Made by a program: the position numbers and the translations under genes. A model generated the notes under the pieces. That model had not been told where the DNA came from and searched no databases. It was given only the letters and a program-made list of their open reading frames with translations. Shown here piece after piece: positions 47,747 to 56,507 of a stretch of DNA of 64,000 bases. The stretch is from Bacillus sp. SB49 (lineage in GTDB: Bacteria; Bacillota; Bacilli; Bacillales; Halobacillaceae). Location of the stretch: assembly GCF_000469135.2 (NCBI RefSeq), contig NZ_CP048117.1, positions 2,393,501 to 2,457,500 on the forward strand, given 5' to 3'. Within the stretch, counting starts at the first letter, position 1. Every line of letters starts with the position of its first letter.

Positions 47747-47926
47747 CTAAAATTGGTCATAAAAAAGACGCCTACTCGGCGTTCGAATTTTCTGCTCTAA
47801 TTCATTTATCCTTCTTTCTAGTGCGTTCTTTTCTGCCTGCAGGATAGCTTTTTCGTGCTCCAACATGGCAAGTCGACCACTTAAATATCCCGCAACCTCT
47901 AGGGAATTAAACTGTACTACCTCCAC
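47747..47926 (-). CDS. 59-aa coiled-coil phage protein
   Basis: A GTG start at 47926, 10 bases after AGAGGAGA, overlaps the end of the tail gene. The product is mostly one heptad-rich helix (MLEHEKAILQAEKNALERRI, then NELEQKI). A terminator-like hairpin (CGCCTACTCGGCG region, about 47769-47781) overlaps its 3' end. Such short coiled-coil genes are common between tail and lysis genes. Confidence 0.5.
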   Translation of the reverse strand: MEVVQFNSLEVAGYLSGRLAMLEHEKAILQAEKNALERRINELEQKIRTPSRRLFYDQF

Positions 47927-49549
47927 TTATAATCATCTCCTCTAATTGATTTATTTTGGACACTAGCTCTTGAATAGCTTTGGTTTGAAATGCAGATAAA
48001 GCATATAAATCTATTACGTCTCCTCTCTGGAGGAGCGTTGGAACCTCGTCAAACATGTGCCCTAAGCGATAACAATTGTCATCCCCATTCCGCACTTGTA
48101 CTTGGGATCCACTGCTAAGGAACTTCAAACCTACCTCACCCATATCAAGGAATAGGTGATCGTTATCGGAAGTTTGTTTGACCAAACGTCCGGACAAGCT
48201 TCCATCCAAGTACCATTGATACTGATTTATTAACTGTCGGGTATAGTTCGCCGAGTCACGGTTCATCCGTAACGCTCCACCGGAAGGATCAATAAAGGGG
48301 CCCGATGTAAAGTGTAACTTCTCCCTTAAACGTCAGTAGAACCTGTATTTCCTTTTGGCTCCTGCGGACCGGTCGGACCCAAAGTTCGCTGCCATTGATA
48401 ATCAGATGGGTTGGTGCTTTCTGTAGCAGTATTTTTATTGTAAGCAAACCCTACGTACTCTTTTCCGCTTGGACTGTCGGACATTCCAGACCCACTTGAT
48501 GTATCTGCATACTTAATCCAAGTGTATTTAGGTAGGCCATCATTTCCTTGAGGCCCTCTGCTACCAGTACCCCCTTTTGGCCCAGATGGTCCCCTACTCC
48601 CAGTGTCGCCTTTTGGACCTTCAGGACCGATTAATCCACGTAACCCCTCTGGACCTTGTGGGCCTTGGGGTCCGGTTGGCCCTCTACTTCCCGTTTCTCC
48701 CTTAGGTCCCTGTGAACCAGTATCTCCTTTAGGTCCTTCTGGTCCGGATTCCCCGGTACTCCCTTTGTCTCCTTTATCCCCTTTGGGCCCTTCATACTTA
48801 CTCCAGGTATAATCGGAAGGATTGGTGCCTTCTGTCTGAATGGTCTGGTTAGGAGATATTCCAATGTAGCTTTTACCATCAGGAAAGTTACTCATACCAT
48901 TACCATCAGAGTCATCCGCATATCCAACCGATCTCCAGGTCCTGCGATATAAGGAATACCCGAAGGCTGCTGATTGATTTTCTCTACCCTGAGAGAATCA
49001 ACCCCTTGGTTCGGTGCTTGGTAGGTAGCGTTCTGTGCGGTATGAACAACAACCTGCGCAAGGTCTGCAGTAAACTTCCCTTGATGATCAGTCCACAATT
49101 TGAGCAATATAGGCTTTCCACTGCTGTCCCTCTCGTTCAATTCTCATTGCACCTTCAAAGTTATTCCATTCCCAGCCTTTGTCACCAGATTCAGCTATTA
49201 AGAAGTGATTTGTATCCCCGCCGCCTACTCTTGCCTCCCCAAAGGATTGGACTTTTCCGCCGAGAATGTCTTTCATAGCCAATTTAAAGAGTTGATTTCC
49301 ATGGACGTCTAATCCATATACCTCAACTCGACCGATGTCTTCCGCCTCTGTATTCCGGAAAGTGACTTTAGCTTCTACACGAAAATCAGTTATAGGACTG
49401 CTTAACCCTTGTTTAATTGCCGGTCCGTGCCAAGAGGAGCCTACACCATAGTCCACCGTTTGAAAGCGATAGTCATTGGTTTTCATTTCACCCGCGATGG
49501 TACCGTTGATTTCTCCAGGATTAGCACTTGTCCAACCTGTCTGATCTGG
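47907..49549 (-). pseudogene. Phage tail/baseplate protein gene with collagen-like repeats, three frameshifts, 5' end lost
   Basis: Four successive open pieces form one protein. First is a 5' piece with no start codon, open up to the junction (DQTGWTSANPGEINGTI, then MKTNDYRFQTVDYG). After a shift near 49092-49100 comes HQGKFTADLAQVVVHTAQNA. After a shift near 48905-48950 comes VGYADDSDGNGMSNFPDGKS plus about 28 Gly-X-Y triplets and a second copy of the YADTSSGSGMSDSPSGKEY module. After a shift near 48325-48340 comes LREKLHFTSGPFIDPSGGAL, MNRDSANYTRQLINQYQWYL and a C-terminal coiled coil. Each shift restores sequence that clearly continues the previous piece. The original was probably a receptor-binding or tail-tip protein; the exact family is uncertain. 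Confidence 0.75.
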
Positions 49550-51294
49550 AAGGCAAAGGATATTCCGTAGAACGAGTAAGTGGGAAAAACCGTTTTGAAA
49601 CGGCTGCTGCCATTAATAAAGAAGCAGGAACGGCCAGTAAGACAGAAGCTATATTAGTAAATGGTCTTACTGTTGCAGATGCTCTTTCAGCATCCAGCTA
49701 CTCCGCTATAAATGAGGTTCCCATTTATCTTTCGACGGATGATAAAATACCAGCTAGCTTACCGAGCAATATCAAAGAAGTTACAATCTACGGTGGTACT
49801 GGTGTTGTAAGTCCAAGTATCGAATCCTCTCTAAAGCAAAAAGGAATCAAAGTTAAACGTATCTCTGGAAAGAACCGTTACATTACTAACATCAACGCTG
49901 CTAAAGAACTGAGCACCTCAAATAAAAACTTCTTGCTTGTTAGAGGTACTTCTACAAGTAAGACAACAGAAGATTATCCGGACGCCGTTGCCGCTTCTGG
50001 TTTAGCTAACAAACTGGACATGCAAATCGTTCTCTCACACCCTACTTCTACGATTCTAGAAACACGCGAATACCTTTCTACTATCGATGGTAAAGCTCTT
50101 ATTCTAGGTGGCACCAACGCAATCTCTAACAAAATAGCTTCAAACTTGTTGACCGTTGGTGATATGAAGGTTCACTTTATTTATGTCGGACAGGGAGACA
50201 GTACTTTGATACAAACTCCTAACGGCAAGAATATTCTCATTGATGCAGGTAAACGTGGTGCCGGCGATGATGTGGTTTGCTACTTAAAGGATAATGGAGT
50301 TAAAACTTTGGACTTTGTAGTAGCGACACATCCAGACGCTGATCACATTGGCGGTCTAATTGATGTACTGAACGAGTTTCCTGTTAAACAAGTTGTAGAC
50401 AGTGGTAAAGCACACACGTCTCAAACTTATCTAGATTACCTTAACCTTGTTGATAAGAAGGACATTCCTTTTAAGGTTCCTAAGGTTGGTTCCTATTTGA
50501 ATGTAGATCCACTTATCGATATTCAAGTTCTAAATAACGGCGAAGGTTATTCTGATAACAACAATGCTTCTGTTGCACTCAAACTAACCTATGGCGATAT
50601 GGATTATCTTTTGACTGGTGATGCGGAAGCAGAAGCTGAATCTAATATGGTAGAACGCTTCAACGTTTCATCGGAAATTTATAAAGTAGGTCATCACGGA
50701 TCAAGTTCAAGCTCTACACCTAAGTTCTTGAATGAAGTGGCCCCTGAATTTGCAGTTATCTCTGCAGGTATTGATAATCCTTATGGACACCCTGACAGTG
50801 AAGTAATTAACAGACTTAGAGGACTTGGATTAGATTATTCAACTATTTGGGAACTGAATGGTGAAGATGTAGTTGTTTCAACAAACGGTAACAATATGTC
50901 AGCAAGCTCCTCTCCATCAGCTTGCGGGTCAGAGGAGCCAGCTCCTGAACCAGACCCTGATCCAATTCCAGATCCGGAACCAACCACAGGAAAGCTTGAT
51001 ATTACTAACTTAGATCTAGATGCTGAAACGGTTAAGATTAAGAACATTGATAGCCGCGACATTTCTATGGATGGCTGGAAGTTAGTCAGTGTAGACGGCA
51101 ACCAAACCTACTACTTTCCAAGCAACTACACGCTTAAGAAAGGCGCTACAGTCACAGTAACTTCAGGTAGGAATTCATATGAAAGTCGCCCAAGTGTTTT
51201 ACAGTGGTCTAAAGCGTACCTCTGGGATAATAACGGAGATACTGCAAGACTCTATGACCCTCAAGGGGGATTAATTGATGAGCTCAGACGGTAA
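49528..51294 (+). CDS. Truncated wall-binding (CWB2) / metallo-beta-lactamase / lamin-tail protein
   Basis: The frame has 588 codons. Two cell-wall-binding type 2 repeats (ERVSGKNRFETA and KRISGKNRYITN) come first. A ComEC-like metallo-beta-lactamase domain follows with THPDADHIGG (His268, Asp270, Asp272, His273), LLTGDAEAEAE and KVGHHGSSSSS. A Pro/Asp/Glu linker (about 471-486) leads to a C-terminal lamin-tail domain. It lacks a signal peptide and the first CWB2 repeat, and starts at a TTG without a real ribosome site. The 5' end was therefore cut off at the junction near 49540. The domain set suggests a formerly surface-attached nuclease or phosphodiesterase. Confidence 0.8.
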   Translation: MSNLSDLEGKGYSVERVSGKNRFETAAAINKEAGTASKTEAILVNGLTVADALSASSYSAINEVPIYLSTDDKIPASLPSNIKEVTIYGGTGVVSPSIESSLKQKGIKVKRISGKNRYITNINAAKELSTSNKNFLLVRGTSTSKTTEDYPDAVAASGLANKLDMQIVLSHPTSTILETREYLSTIDGKALILGGTNAISNKIASNLLTVGDMKVHFIYVGQGDSTLIQTPNGKNILIDAGKRGAGDDVVCYLKDNGVKTLDFVVATHPDADHIGGLIDVLNEFPVKQVVDSGKAHTSQTYLDYLNLVDKKDIPFKVPKVGSYLNVDPLIDIQVLNNGEGYSDNNNASVALKLTYGDMDYLLTGDAEAEAESNMVERFNVSSEIYKVGHHGSSSSSTPKFLNEVAPEFAVISAGIDNPYGHPDSEVINRLRGLGLDYSTIWELNGEDVVVSTNGNNMSASSSPSACGSEEPAPEPDPDPIPDPEPTTGKLDITNLDLDAETVKIKNIDSRDISMDGWKLVSVDGNQTYYFPSNYTLKKGATVTVTSGRNSYESRPSVLQWSKAYLWDNNGDTARLYDPQGGLIDELRR

Positions 51295-51529
51295 GTATAC
51301 GGTTGACCAATTTGAAGGCGACTATGCCGTTCTCCTCTTTCGTTCCGACGAAAGCATTGTCGTGAACGTGAAGAAAGGTGAATTACCCCCTACCGTTAAG
51401 GAGGGTGACATTCTTCATGTCGCTTTTAATAGTCAAAGTGGAGTTACATCCGCAGTAATACTAGAAGATGAAACTAAATCAGCCAGGAAAACTGCAGAAG
51501 ATTTTTTGAAAAAACTTCGCAATAAATAG
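51278..51529 (+). CDS. DUF3006 protein coupled to the MBL gene
   Basis: The protein is 83 aa and starts MSSDGKYTVDQFEGDYAVLL, the typical DUF3006 opening (a small beta-barrel-like domain). The ATG at 51278 overlaps the upstream gene by 17 bases and uses AGGGGG inside it, so the two are translationally coupled. DUF3006 genes often lie next to such metallo-beta-lactamase genes; the function is unknown. Confidence 0.8.
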   Translation: MSSDGKYTVDQFEGDYAVLLFRSDESIVVNVKKGELPPTVKEGDILHVAFNSQSGVTSAVILEDETKSARKTAEDFLKKLRNK

Positions 51530-51569
51530 GTGTCAGCTTTGGTATCTGGGCATTTCCGAGGTACCTTCT

Positions 51570-51610
51570 AAAAAACACAAGGGATATCTATATATCCCTT
51601 GTGTTTTTTT
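51570..51610. terminator. Bidirectional terminator
   Basis: AACACAAGGGATAT pairs with ATATCCCTTGTGTT, with long T-runs on both strands. Confidence 0.95.
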
Positions 51611-51618
51611 CTACTTAT

Positions 51619-52506
51619 TCAAATTTTTATATCTACTCGGGATTCATTAACTGTAGACACTTTATAATCATTTAGCTGACCCACATTGTTTATAAAGTCG
51701 TTCCAATCCTCCCTAAGCAGCTTAATACTTTCGGATACCTTCTTTTCAGCTCTATTATTCCATGCCCCGCCTAACTGCTCTTTCTGTATTTCTTTGTAAC
51801 CGTTCATAACCTCTTCATATTTACCCTGAAAAATGCTTGACGATTGTAATTCAGCAAACAACCCTTCATATTGCTTTTGTTCAACTTGAGTTATGTGACT
51901 TCCTTCTCGTATTGAATGTATAGCACTATTTAATCGGCTCGCTATTTCTCCTAACGGTCCACTTTTGTCTTTGTCTCGGTTATAAATTATTTCATAGGTT
52001 TGCAACGACTTTTCCACCGTTTGCTCCAATTGATCATCTGTAAATTGCTTAGCCAAATCTTTTAGCGCTTCAGATTGTGAAGCAGGAATAACTTTTTCCG
52101 CTAATAAATTTAATTTTTCTTGAGTTTGAAGATGGTACATGCTTTCTTTTGAGCTGGACCAACCGCTGGAAAAAAAATCTTCACTTCTGGTCATAGCCTC
52201 CTTTATGAATCCTGAAAGCTCACTCTTTTCTTCCTTAGAAATCCCCTGTAATTCTTCCACAAATCCAGAAAAATACTTATCATAATCAGAATCTAACTTT
52301 ACTGGATTTTCATCTTTGATTTCATGAACTTCTATGCTTACTTCTTTATTTACTTCTGAACCTACGGCATCAGAAAGGGTAAGCTTATCTAATTTTATAT
52401 TTGAGGAATTATTGATAATTTCTTTATTTAGCATATTCATAGGAGAATGTGCTTTTTGATTCACATTAATTTTCTGATTATTAAAGGTGGTTGTTATACC
52501 AATCAA
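51619..52506 (-). CDS. Unknown 295-aa helical protein
   Basis: The start is a TTG at 52506 behind AAGGAGAGG. After an Asn-rich N-terminus the protein is predicted almost wholly helical and very rich in Glu, Lys, Gln and Ser. It has no membrane segment, no signal peptide and no motif I recognise. It is monocistronic with its own terminator, and divergent from the immA-integrase operon. In an integrative element this place often holds a repressor or an accessory (defence or lysogenic-conversion) gene, but no DNA-binding helix-turn-helix is evident. Confidence 0.65.
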   Translation of the reverse strand: MIGITTTFNNQKINVNQKAHSPMNMLNKEIINNSSNIKLDKLTLSDAVGSEVNKEVSIEVHEIKDENPVKLDSDYDKYFSGFVEELQGISKEEKSELSGFIKEAMTRSEDFFSSGWSSSKESMYHLQTQEKLNLLAEKVIPASQSEALKDLAKQFTDDQLEQTVEKSLQTYEIIYNRDKDKSGPLGEIASRLNSAIHSIREGSHITQVEQKQYEGLFAELQSSSIFQGKYEEVMNGYKEIQKEQLGGAWNNRAEKKVSESIKLLREDWNDFINNVGQLNDYKVSTVNESRVDIKI

Positions 52507-52637
52507 CGTTTATCCTCTCCTTATATTATCAATTAACCACTTATTGGAAAATAAACAACTATACCTCTTATATCGATTTGTTTTCAGAAAGTTGAAGCAC
52601 TCCCATTAACATTAGAAAAAAATTTGGTTGTTTTTAA

Positions 52638-52667
52638 TTGCAAAATAAGAACGTTTGTTCGTATAAT
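52638..52667 (+). promoter_or_regulatory. Promoter of immA-int with LexA (SOS) box in the spacer
   Basis: TTGCAA (52638-52643), 18 bases, TATAAT (52662-52667). The spacer contains AGAACGTTTGTTCG (52648-52661), which fits the Gram-positive LexA box pattern GAAC-N4-GTTC with one flanking G conserved. LexA bound here would block the promoter until DNA damage. Confidence 0.75.
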
Positions 52668-52689
52668 GTCACCAAGGATGGTGACTGGT

Positions 52690-53175
52690 ATGAATTTCCC
52701 TAATTACACGACAACAGACTTAGAAGACTGGGTATCCAACTGGTACATAAAATACCGAATTACCCACCCAAATGAAATTGATATCAAAAAACTAGCTATG
52801 AGGTATGAGATTTTTATTCATTACAAAGACATGGATAGTAAATATGTCCGGTTTGGTCGGTATCGTGAAATTGTGCTCGATACAAAGCTCGATACAACAA
52901 CACAAAGAGAACAGTTTTTTCATGAGCTCTGTCATGCCATTCGGCATGTTGGCAAGCAGACAATGATGCCAGAGGCTTTCAGAGAGCTTCAAGAGCGTGA
53001 CGCGAGGCACTTCACCCTCTACGCTGCTCTTCCCTATCACATGGTCAAAAATTACGATCTGGAGGACCCTGATCTACTTGACCGGTGGGCATATGACTTT
53101 AAAGTGTCATATGAGTTGTGTGAAGAACGTTTGGAACAGATTAAAAGACGTGTATGTTGTACCAACCATTTTTAG
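52690..53175 (+). CDS. ImmA/IrrE-family metalloprotease
   Basis: The protein is 161 aa from the ATG at 52690 (AAGGATGG upstream). The zinc motif HELCH is at residues 78-82, and the DIKKLAMRYEIFIHYKDMDS and LQERDARHFTLYAALP regions are typical. In ICEBs1 the homologue ImmA cleaves the repressor ImmR to induce excision. No ImmR-like repressor gene is visible in this element. The integrase gene follows 34 bases downstream. Confidence 0.9.
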   Translation: MNFPNYTTTDLEDWVSNWYIKYRITHPNEIDIKKLAMRYEIFIHYKDMDSKYVRFGRYREIVLDTKLDTTTQREQFFHELCHAIRHVGKQTMMPEAFRELQERDARHFTLYAALPYHMVKNYDLEDPDLLDRWAYDFKVSYELCEERLEQIKRRVCCTNHF

Positions 53176-53209
53176 GTCAGCAAGTAAACTGGAAGGAAGA
53201 GGTGATTCT

Positions 53210-54376
53210 ATGGGTAACATTGAGAAGCGAGGTAAGAATTCATTTAGACTTTCTGTAATAACCGGCTATGACGCCAAAGGAAAACCTATCCGTGAAAGGA
53301 AAAACGTAAAAGTAAGGACCAAAACGTTGGCACGTCAAGAATTAGCTAAATTTGAATCAGAAGTATTGAGTGGAGATTACTCCAAACCTAATTACACAAG
53401 GTTGGAAGACTTTTATCAGGAGTGGATTAAGAAGTACGCGGGAGACAGACTTTCCCCAAGAACACTCAGAGAATACATGAGCATTATCGAGAAGAGAATA
53501 CTCCCTGATTATGGTCATCTAAAGTTGTCGGATATAAAAGCTATGCATGTCGTTAACTTTCTGGATGATTTAAAGGACACGACCAAGAGATTAGATGGTA
53601 AGGAAGAGCCTTTATCCTCTTCCACCATTAGAAACTGCTACAAGGCATTTAAGAGCCTTCTCACCGCTGCAGATGAATTTGAGCTAATAAAGGATAATCC
53701 TGCTCGAAATATTAAGCCACCAACCGTTAAGCAAAACAAGCCCCTCTCTTATTCCAGAGAGAAAATTGATCACCTCATTAGTTGTATAGGCCAGGAACCT
53801 TTCGAAAAACAGGTTATGTTTTGGATTGCATTTGTAACTGGCTGTCGTGAAGGTGAACTTGTTGCATTAGAAGAAAAGCACATACTTAGTGAAAAGAGTG
53901 CTATTCGCTTTGAGCAATCACTCTCTCAGCAACCAGGAGGAGAGTTACTTATAAAGGGTATTAAGAATGGTATGGAGGGTACTGCTTCCATTCCCCAAGA
54001 ACTGCTGGATATGGTTAACCAAATAAAGAACCGGAGAAAAAAAGAGTTCATTCGAACCAGAGATATACAGTACGATCCAAATCGAGTTTTCCTTTTTGCT
54101 GACGAATTAGGTAAACCCATGAGGCCGGATAGTGTCAGTCAATGGTGGGCGCGATTTAGAAAGCGTCATAATATCGAGGGGATTAGGTTCCATGATTTGA
54201 GGCACTACTCCGTGACTTATTTAATTCAACAAAATGTCCCTACCAAGTCCATTAGCCAAAGGGTAAGGCACCGCAAGATTGGAACTACTATGGACATCTA
54301 TGGACATCACATTGAAGAAGTCGATCAAGTGGCGGCTGAGCACTTTAGTAAGTTTTTTAGTAAAACACTAGGTTAA
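53210..54376 (+). CDS. int: Tyrosine-recombinase integrase of the element
   Basis: The protein is 388 aa from the ATG at 53210 (GAAGGAAGAGG upstream). It has an N-terminal arm-binding domain (about 1-60; IEKRGKNSFRLSVITGYDAK), an SAM-like core-binding domain (about 65-175) and a catalytic domain. The catalytic domain has Arg213 (TGCREGE), HDLRHYSVTYLI, and the nucleophile Tyr in TTMDIYGHHI. It should recombine the 98-bp attL and attR repeats. No excisionase gene was recognised. Confidence 0.95.
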   Translation: MGNIEKRGKNSFRLSVITGYDAKGKPIRERKNVKVRTKTLARQELAKFESEVLSGDYSKPNYTRLEDFYQEWIKKYAGDRLSPRTLREYMSIIEKRILPDYGHLKLSDIKAMHVVNFLDDLKDTTKRLDGKEEPLSSSTIRNCYKAFKSLLTAADEFELIKDNPARNIKPPTVKQNKPLSYSREKIDHLISCIGQEPFEKQVMFWIAFVTGCREGELVALEEKHILSEKSAIRFEQSLSQQPGGELLIKGIKNGMEGTASIPQELLDMVNQIKNRRKKEFIRTRDIQYDPNRVFLFADELGKPMRPDSVSQWWARFRKRHNIEGIRFHDLRHYSVTYLIQQNVPTKSISQRVRHRKIGTTMDIYGHHIEEVDQVAAEHFSKFFSKTLG

Positions 54377-54388
54377 TGAACAATAAAA

Positions 54389-54430
54389 TAATTAAGCCAG
54401 AAATAAAATATTAAATTTCTGGCTTAATTA
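54389..54430. terminator. Bidirectional terminator after int
   Basis: AATTAAGCCAGAAAT pairs with ATTTCTGGCTTAATT between convergent genes. Confidence 0.85.
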
Positions 54431-54455
54431 TTGTGGAGTTAACATTCTAGAAAGA

Positions 54456-55607
54456 TTAATTTCTATTTAAGATTTCATAAATACGATTAACCTCATCTCT
54501 GGCTTCATAATCATATTCTCCAACTAAATTACTTTTAGACACTAGCTCATAACTATAACCGGGAGCATTTACTGTGCCATCGAAGTTATACTCTTCGTGT
54601 TGATAAACTCCATGAGAACCTTTTCTGTACCTTCCTAATGCTAATAAAATTACCCTTTTAGCACCAGCTTGAAGCAATAAATTTCTAGCTGATTCAAAGG
54701 AGATACCATTTGTCATATAATCATCAATAATACATACCACTTTACCTCGAATCCTTCGAGAATTGTAATATGGGTTCAAATGTAAAGAGTTAAAATGTTT
54801 TTTACACCCTTCTCTAAGACGAGTCACGTGAGGGGTATGGTGACTTTTTTCTACTTTTGTATGCCTAATAAATAGTGGTTCGCTCATTCTTCCACCTGTC
54901 AAATAACGGCATCTTTCCTTTAGTTCTTCTAACTCTTCGTTTTCGAAACCACTTGATGATGGAAATGTACCCCATATATTAACATTACGTAACTCAGAGT
55001 CTTTCATAACACCAGAAATTAAATGAAAATATAAAGTATTGAAATATTTCCTATCTCCTGCTTTTAATAACCCTTCAAAACCATCTAAAATTTCACGCTC
55101 CGTATATTCTACATCTCGATTCATCGTATTGGCGGAGGTTAAAGAGAGAACATTAGCACTATCAGAAACTTGCAACTTAAAATACCACCTATTTTGGTTT
55201 GCAATGAGTCTTATAGCTCTGAGTAACTGGGACGGTCTATTAAGTTTAATGCCATACCTTTCTGGCTTCTCATCTTGCTTAATACTCCAACCGGGGTTGA
55301 TGATTAAAGTTTTCTTATTTGCAGCAAGTATTAAATCCTCATCACTGCTACCTACAATAATTACGTCTTGTGCATTAGTTTCATCAACATTATCTCGTAT
55401 AAGACTCCGGTATGCGCACAAAACGTCAAATTCAAAAATTTCTTGGAAAACTTTTCTCATTCTTTCAATACTTATTCGATCATGTGAAATTACAACTAAT
55501 TCATGCCCATCAGCATTTAGCTCTCTAAACAGACCTTCAATTCCATCATATATTTGAAAATCATAATCAAATATTGTAAGTCTAGGAAAAACAACAATCT
55601 TCCTCAA
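54456..55607 (-). CDS. HAD-like / phosphoribosyltransferase fusion protein
   Basis: The protein is 383 aa. The N-terminal HAD-like part (about 1-115) shows Asp14-x-Asp16 (TIFDYDFQIYDG), LVVISHDR and IIVGSSDEDLILAANKKTLI, matching HAD motifs I, II and IV. The C-terminal part is a type I phosphoribosyltransferase with the PRPP loop VVCIIDDYMTNGIS (about residues 290-304). It lies 27 bases after the dprA-like gene and is surely co-transcribed. The DNA is strongly AT-rich. The predicted activity is transfer or hydrolysis on a phosphoribosyl compound, perhaps to make or degrade a nucleotide-like signal; this is inference. Confidence 0.82.
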   Translation of the reverse strand: MRKIVVFPRLTIFDYDFQIYDGIEGLFRELNADGHELVVISHDRISIERMRKVFQEIFEFDVLCAYRSLIRDNVDETNAQDVIIVGSSDEDLILAANKKTLIINPGWSIKQDEKPERYGIKLNRPSQLLRAIRLIANQNRWYFKLQVSDSANVLSLTSANTMNRDVEYTEREILDGFEGLLKAGDRKYFNTLYFHLISGVMKDSELRNVNIWGTFPSSSGFENEELEELKERCRYLTGGRMSEPLFIRHTKVEKSHHTPHVTRLREGCKKHFNSLHLNPYYNSRRIRGKVVCIIDDYMTNGISFESARNLLLQAGAKRVILLALGRYRKGSHGVYQHEEYNFDGTVNAPGYSYELVSKSNLVGEYDYEARDEVNRIYEILNRN

Positions 55608-55634
55608 TTAAATTCCTCCTCATACCAAAAGCTA

Positions 55635-56507
55635 TTAAATTAAATCTTCTAAGTTCTTATAGACTGTTGCCAATTTACTATTTAAAATTTTTTGCACACC
55701 AGTAGACGCATTATTAAAACAATACAGTGGCCTTCCCTGCTTATAAGCAAATCTTGCAGTATGCATGGTACCACTCTTTTCAGAACACTCTGCTATCAAA
55801 ACAGCATTACTTATTCCTGAAACGATTCTGTTCCTTTCTACATAATTTGCTTTTCTGAAGAACGATTGATTTTTATAATATTCACTTATTAATAAGCCAT
55901 CTTTTTCAATGATTTCTTTTGCATATGAACTATGACTTTTAGGTGTAACACTATCAATTGGAGAAGGAAGCACCGCTATCGTCTTCCCACTATATTTCAT
56001 TGTACTACGATGTGCATGAATATCCGTTCCTAAAGCCAAGCCGCTAGAAATAACAATACCTTGTAATACCATCTCTTTAACAGTCTTTTCAATTTGACTT
56101 AAAGTGATTTTTGTTGGATTTCTAGTTCCTACAATTGAACAAATAAATTGATGTTTGTCTAACAACTTTAAATTTCCCTTTGTAAAAATCAAAAAAGGAG
56201 GCGAAGGAATATCCTTCAAGGATTCAGGGTACTCCTTGTCGTAATAAAAATAGTAATTAATCTCTTGGTTCGAGAACTTCTCTAATATTTTCGAAATATT
56301 TTCCTTGCTTCTAGCAATAGATTCTTGGGAAGAAAGCAATTCAATGTCTTTATCATTAAAAACTCCTAATGAAAACTGCACCCCTAGAAAATCTCCTTTA
56401 AGAACCTCTTCCATTTGCACCTCATCAATTTCTCTATATAACTTACTTAGTGCAGACAGTGAAATTCCCATATCGTATAATACAAAGACCGCTTTCTTAA
56501 AATTCAT
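55635..56507 (-). CDS. DprA/Smf-like protein
   Basis: The protein is 290 aa from the ATG at 56507 (GGGGGGAAGG upstream). The Rossmann core of DprA is clear: SIVGTRNPTKI, VISSGLALGTDIHAHRSTM, KTIAVLPSPIDSV, GLLISEYY, NYVERNRIVSGISNAVLIAE, SGTMHTARFA. DprA proper loads RecA on incoming ssDNA in transformation. This divergent, element-borne copy paired with a HAD-PRTase is more likely part of a defence module. It is the first gene inside attR. Confidence 0.88.
   Translation of the reverse strand: MNFKKAVFVLYDMGISLSALSKLYREIDEVQMEEVLKGDFLGVQFSLGVFNDKDIELLSSQESIARSKENISKILEKFSNQEINYYFYYDKEYPESLKDIPSPPFLIFTKGNLKLLDKHQFICSIVGTRNPTKITLSQIEKTVKEMVLQGIVISSGLALGTDIHAHRSTMKYSGKTIAVLPSPIDSVTPKSHSSYAKEIIEKDGLLISEYYKNQSFFRKANYVERNRIVSGISNAVLIAECSEKSGTMHTARFAYKQGRPLYCFNNASTGVQKILNSKLATVYKNLEDLI

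Noticed and set aside
48593-48830. Gly-X-Y repeat DNA as a possible CRISPR or tandem repeat array
   Set aside because: Repeats are degenerate coding triplets of a collagen-like domain, without spacers or fixed unit length.
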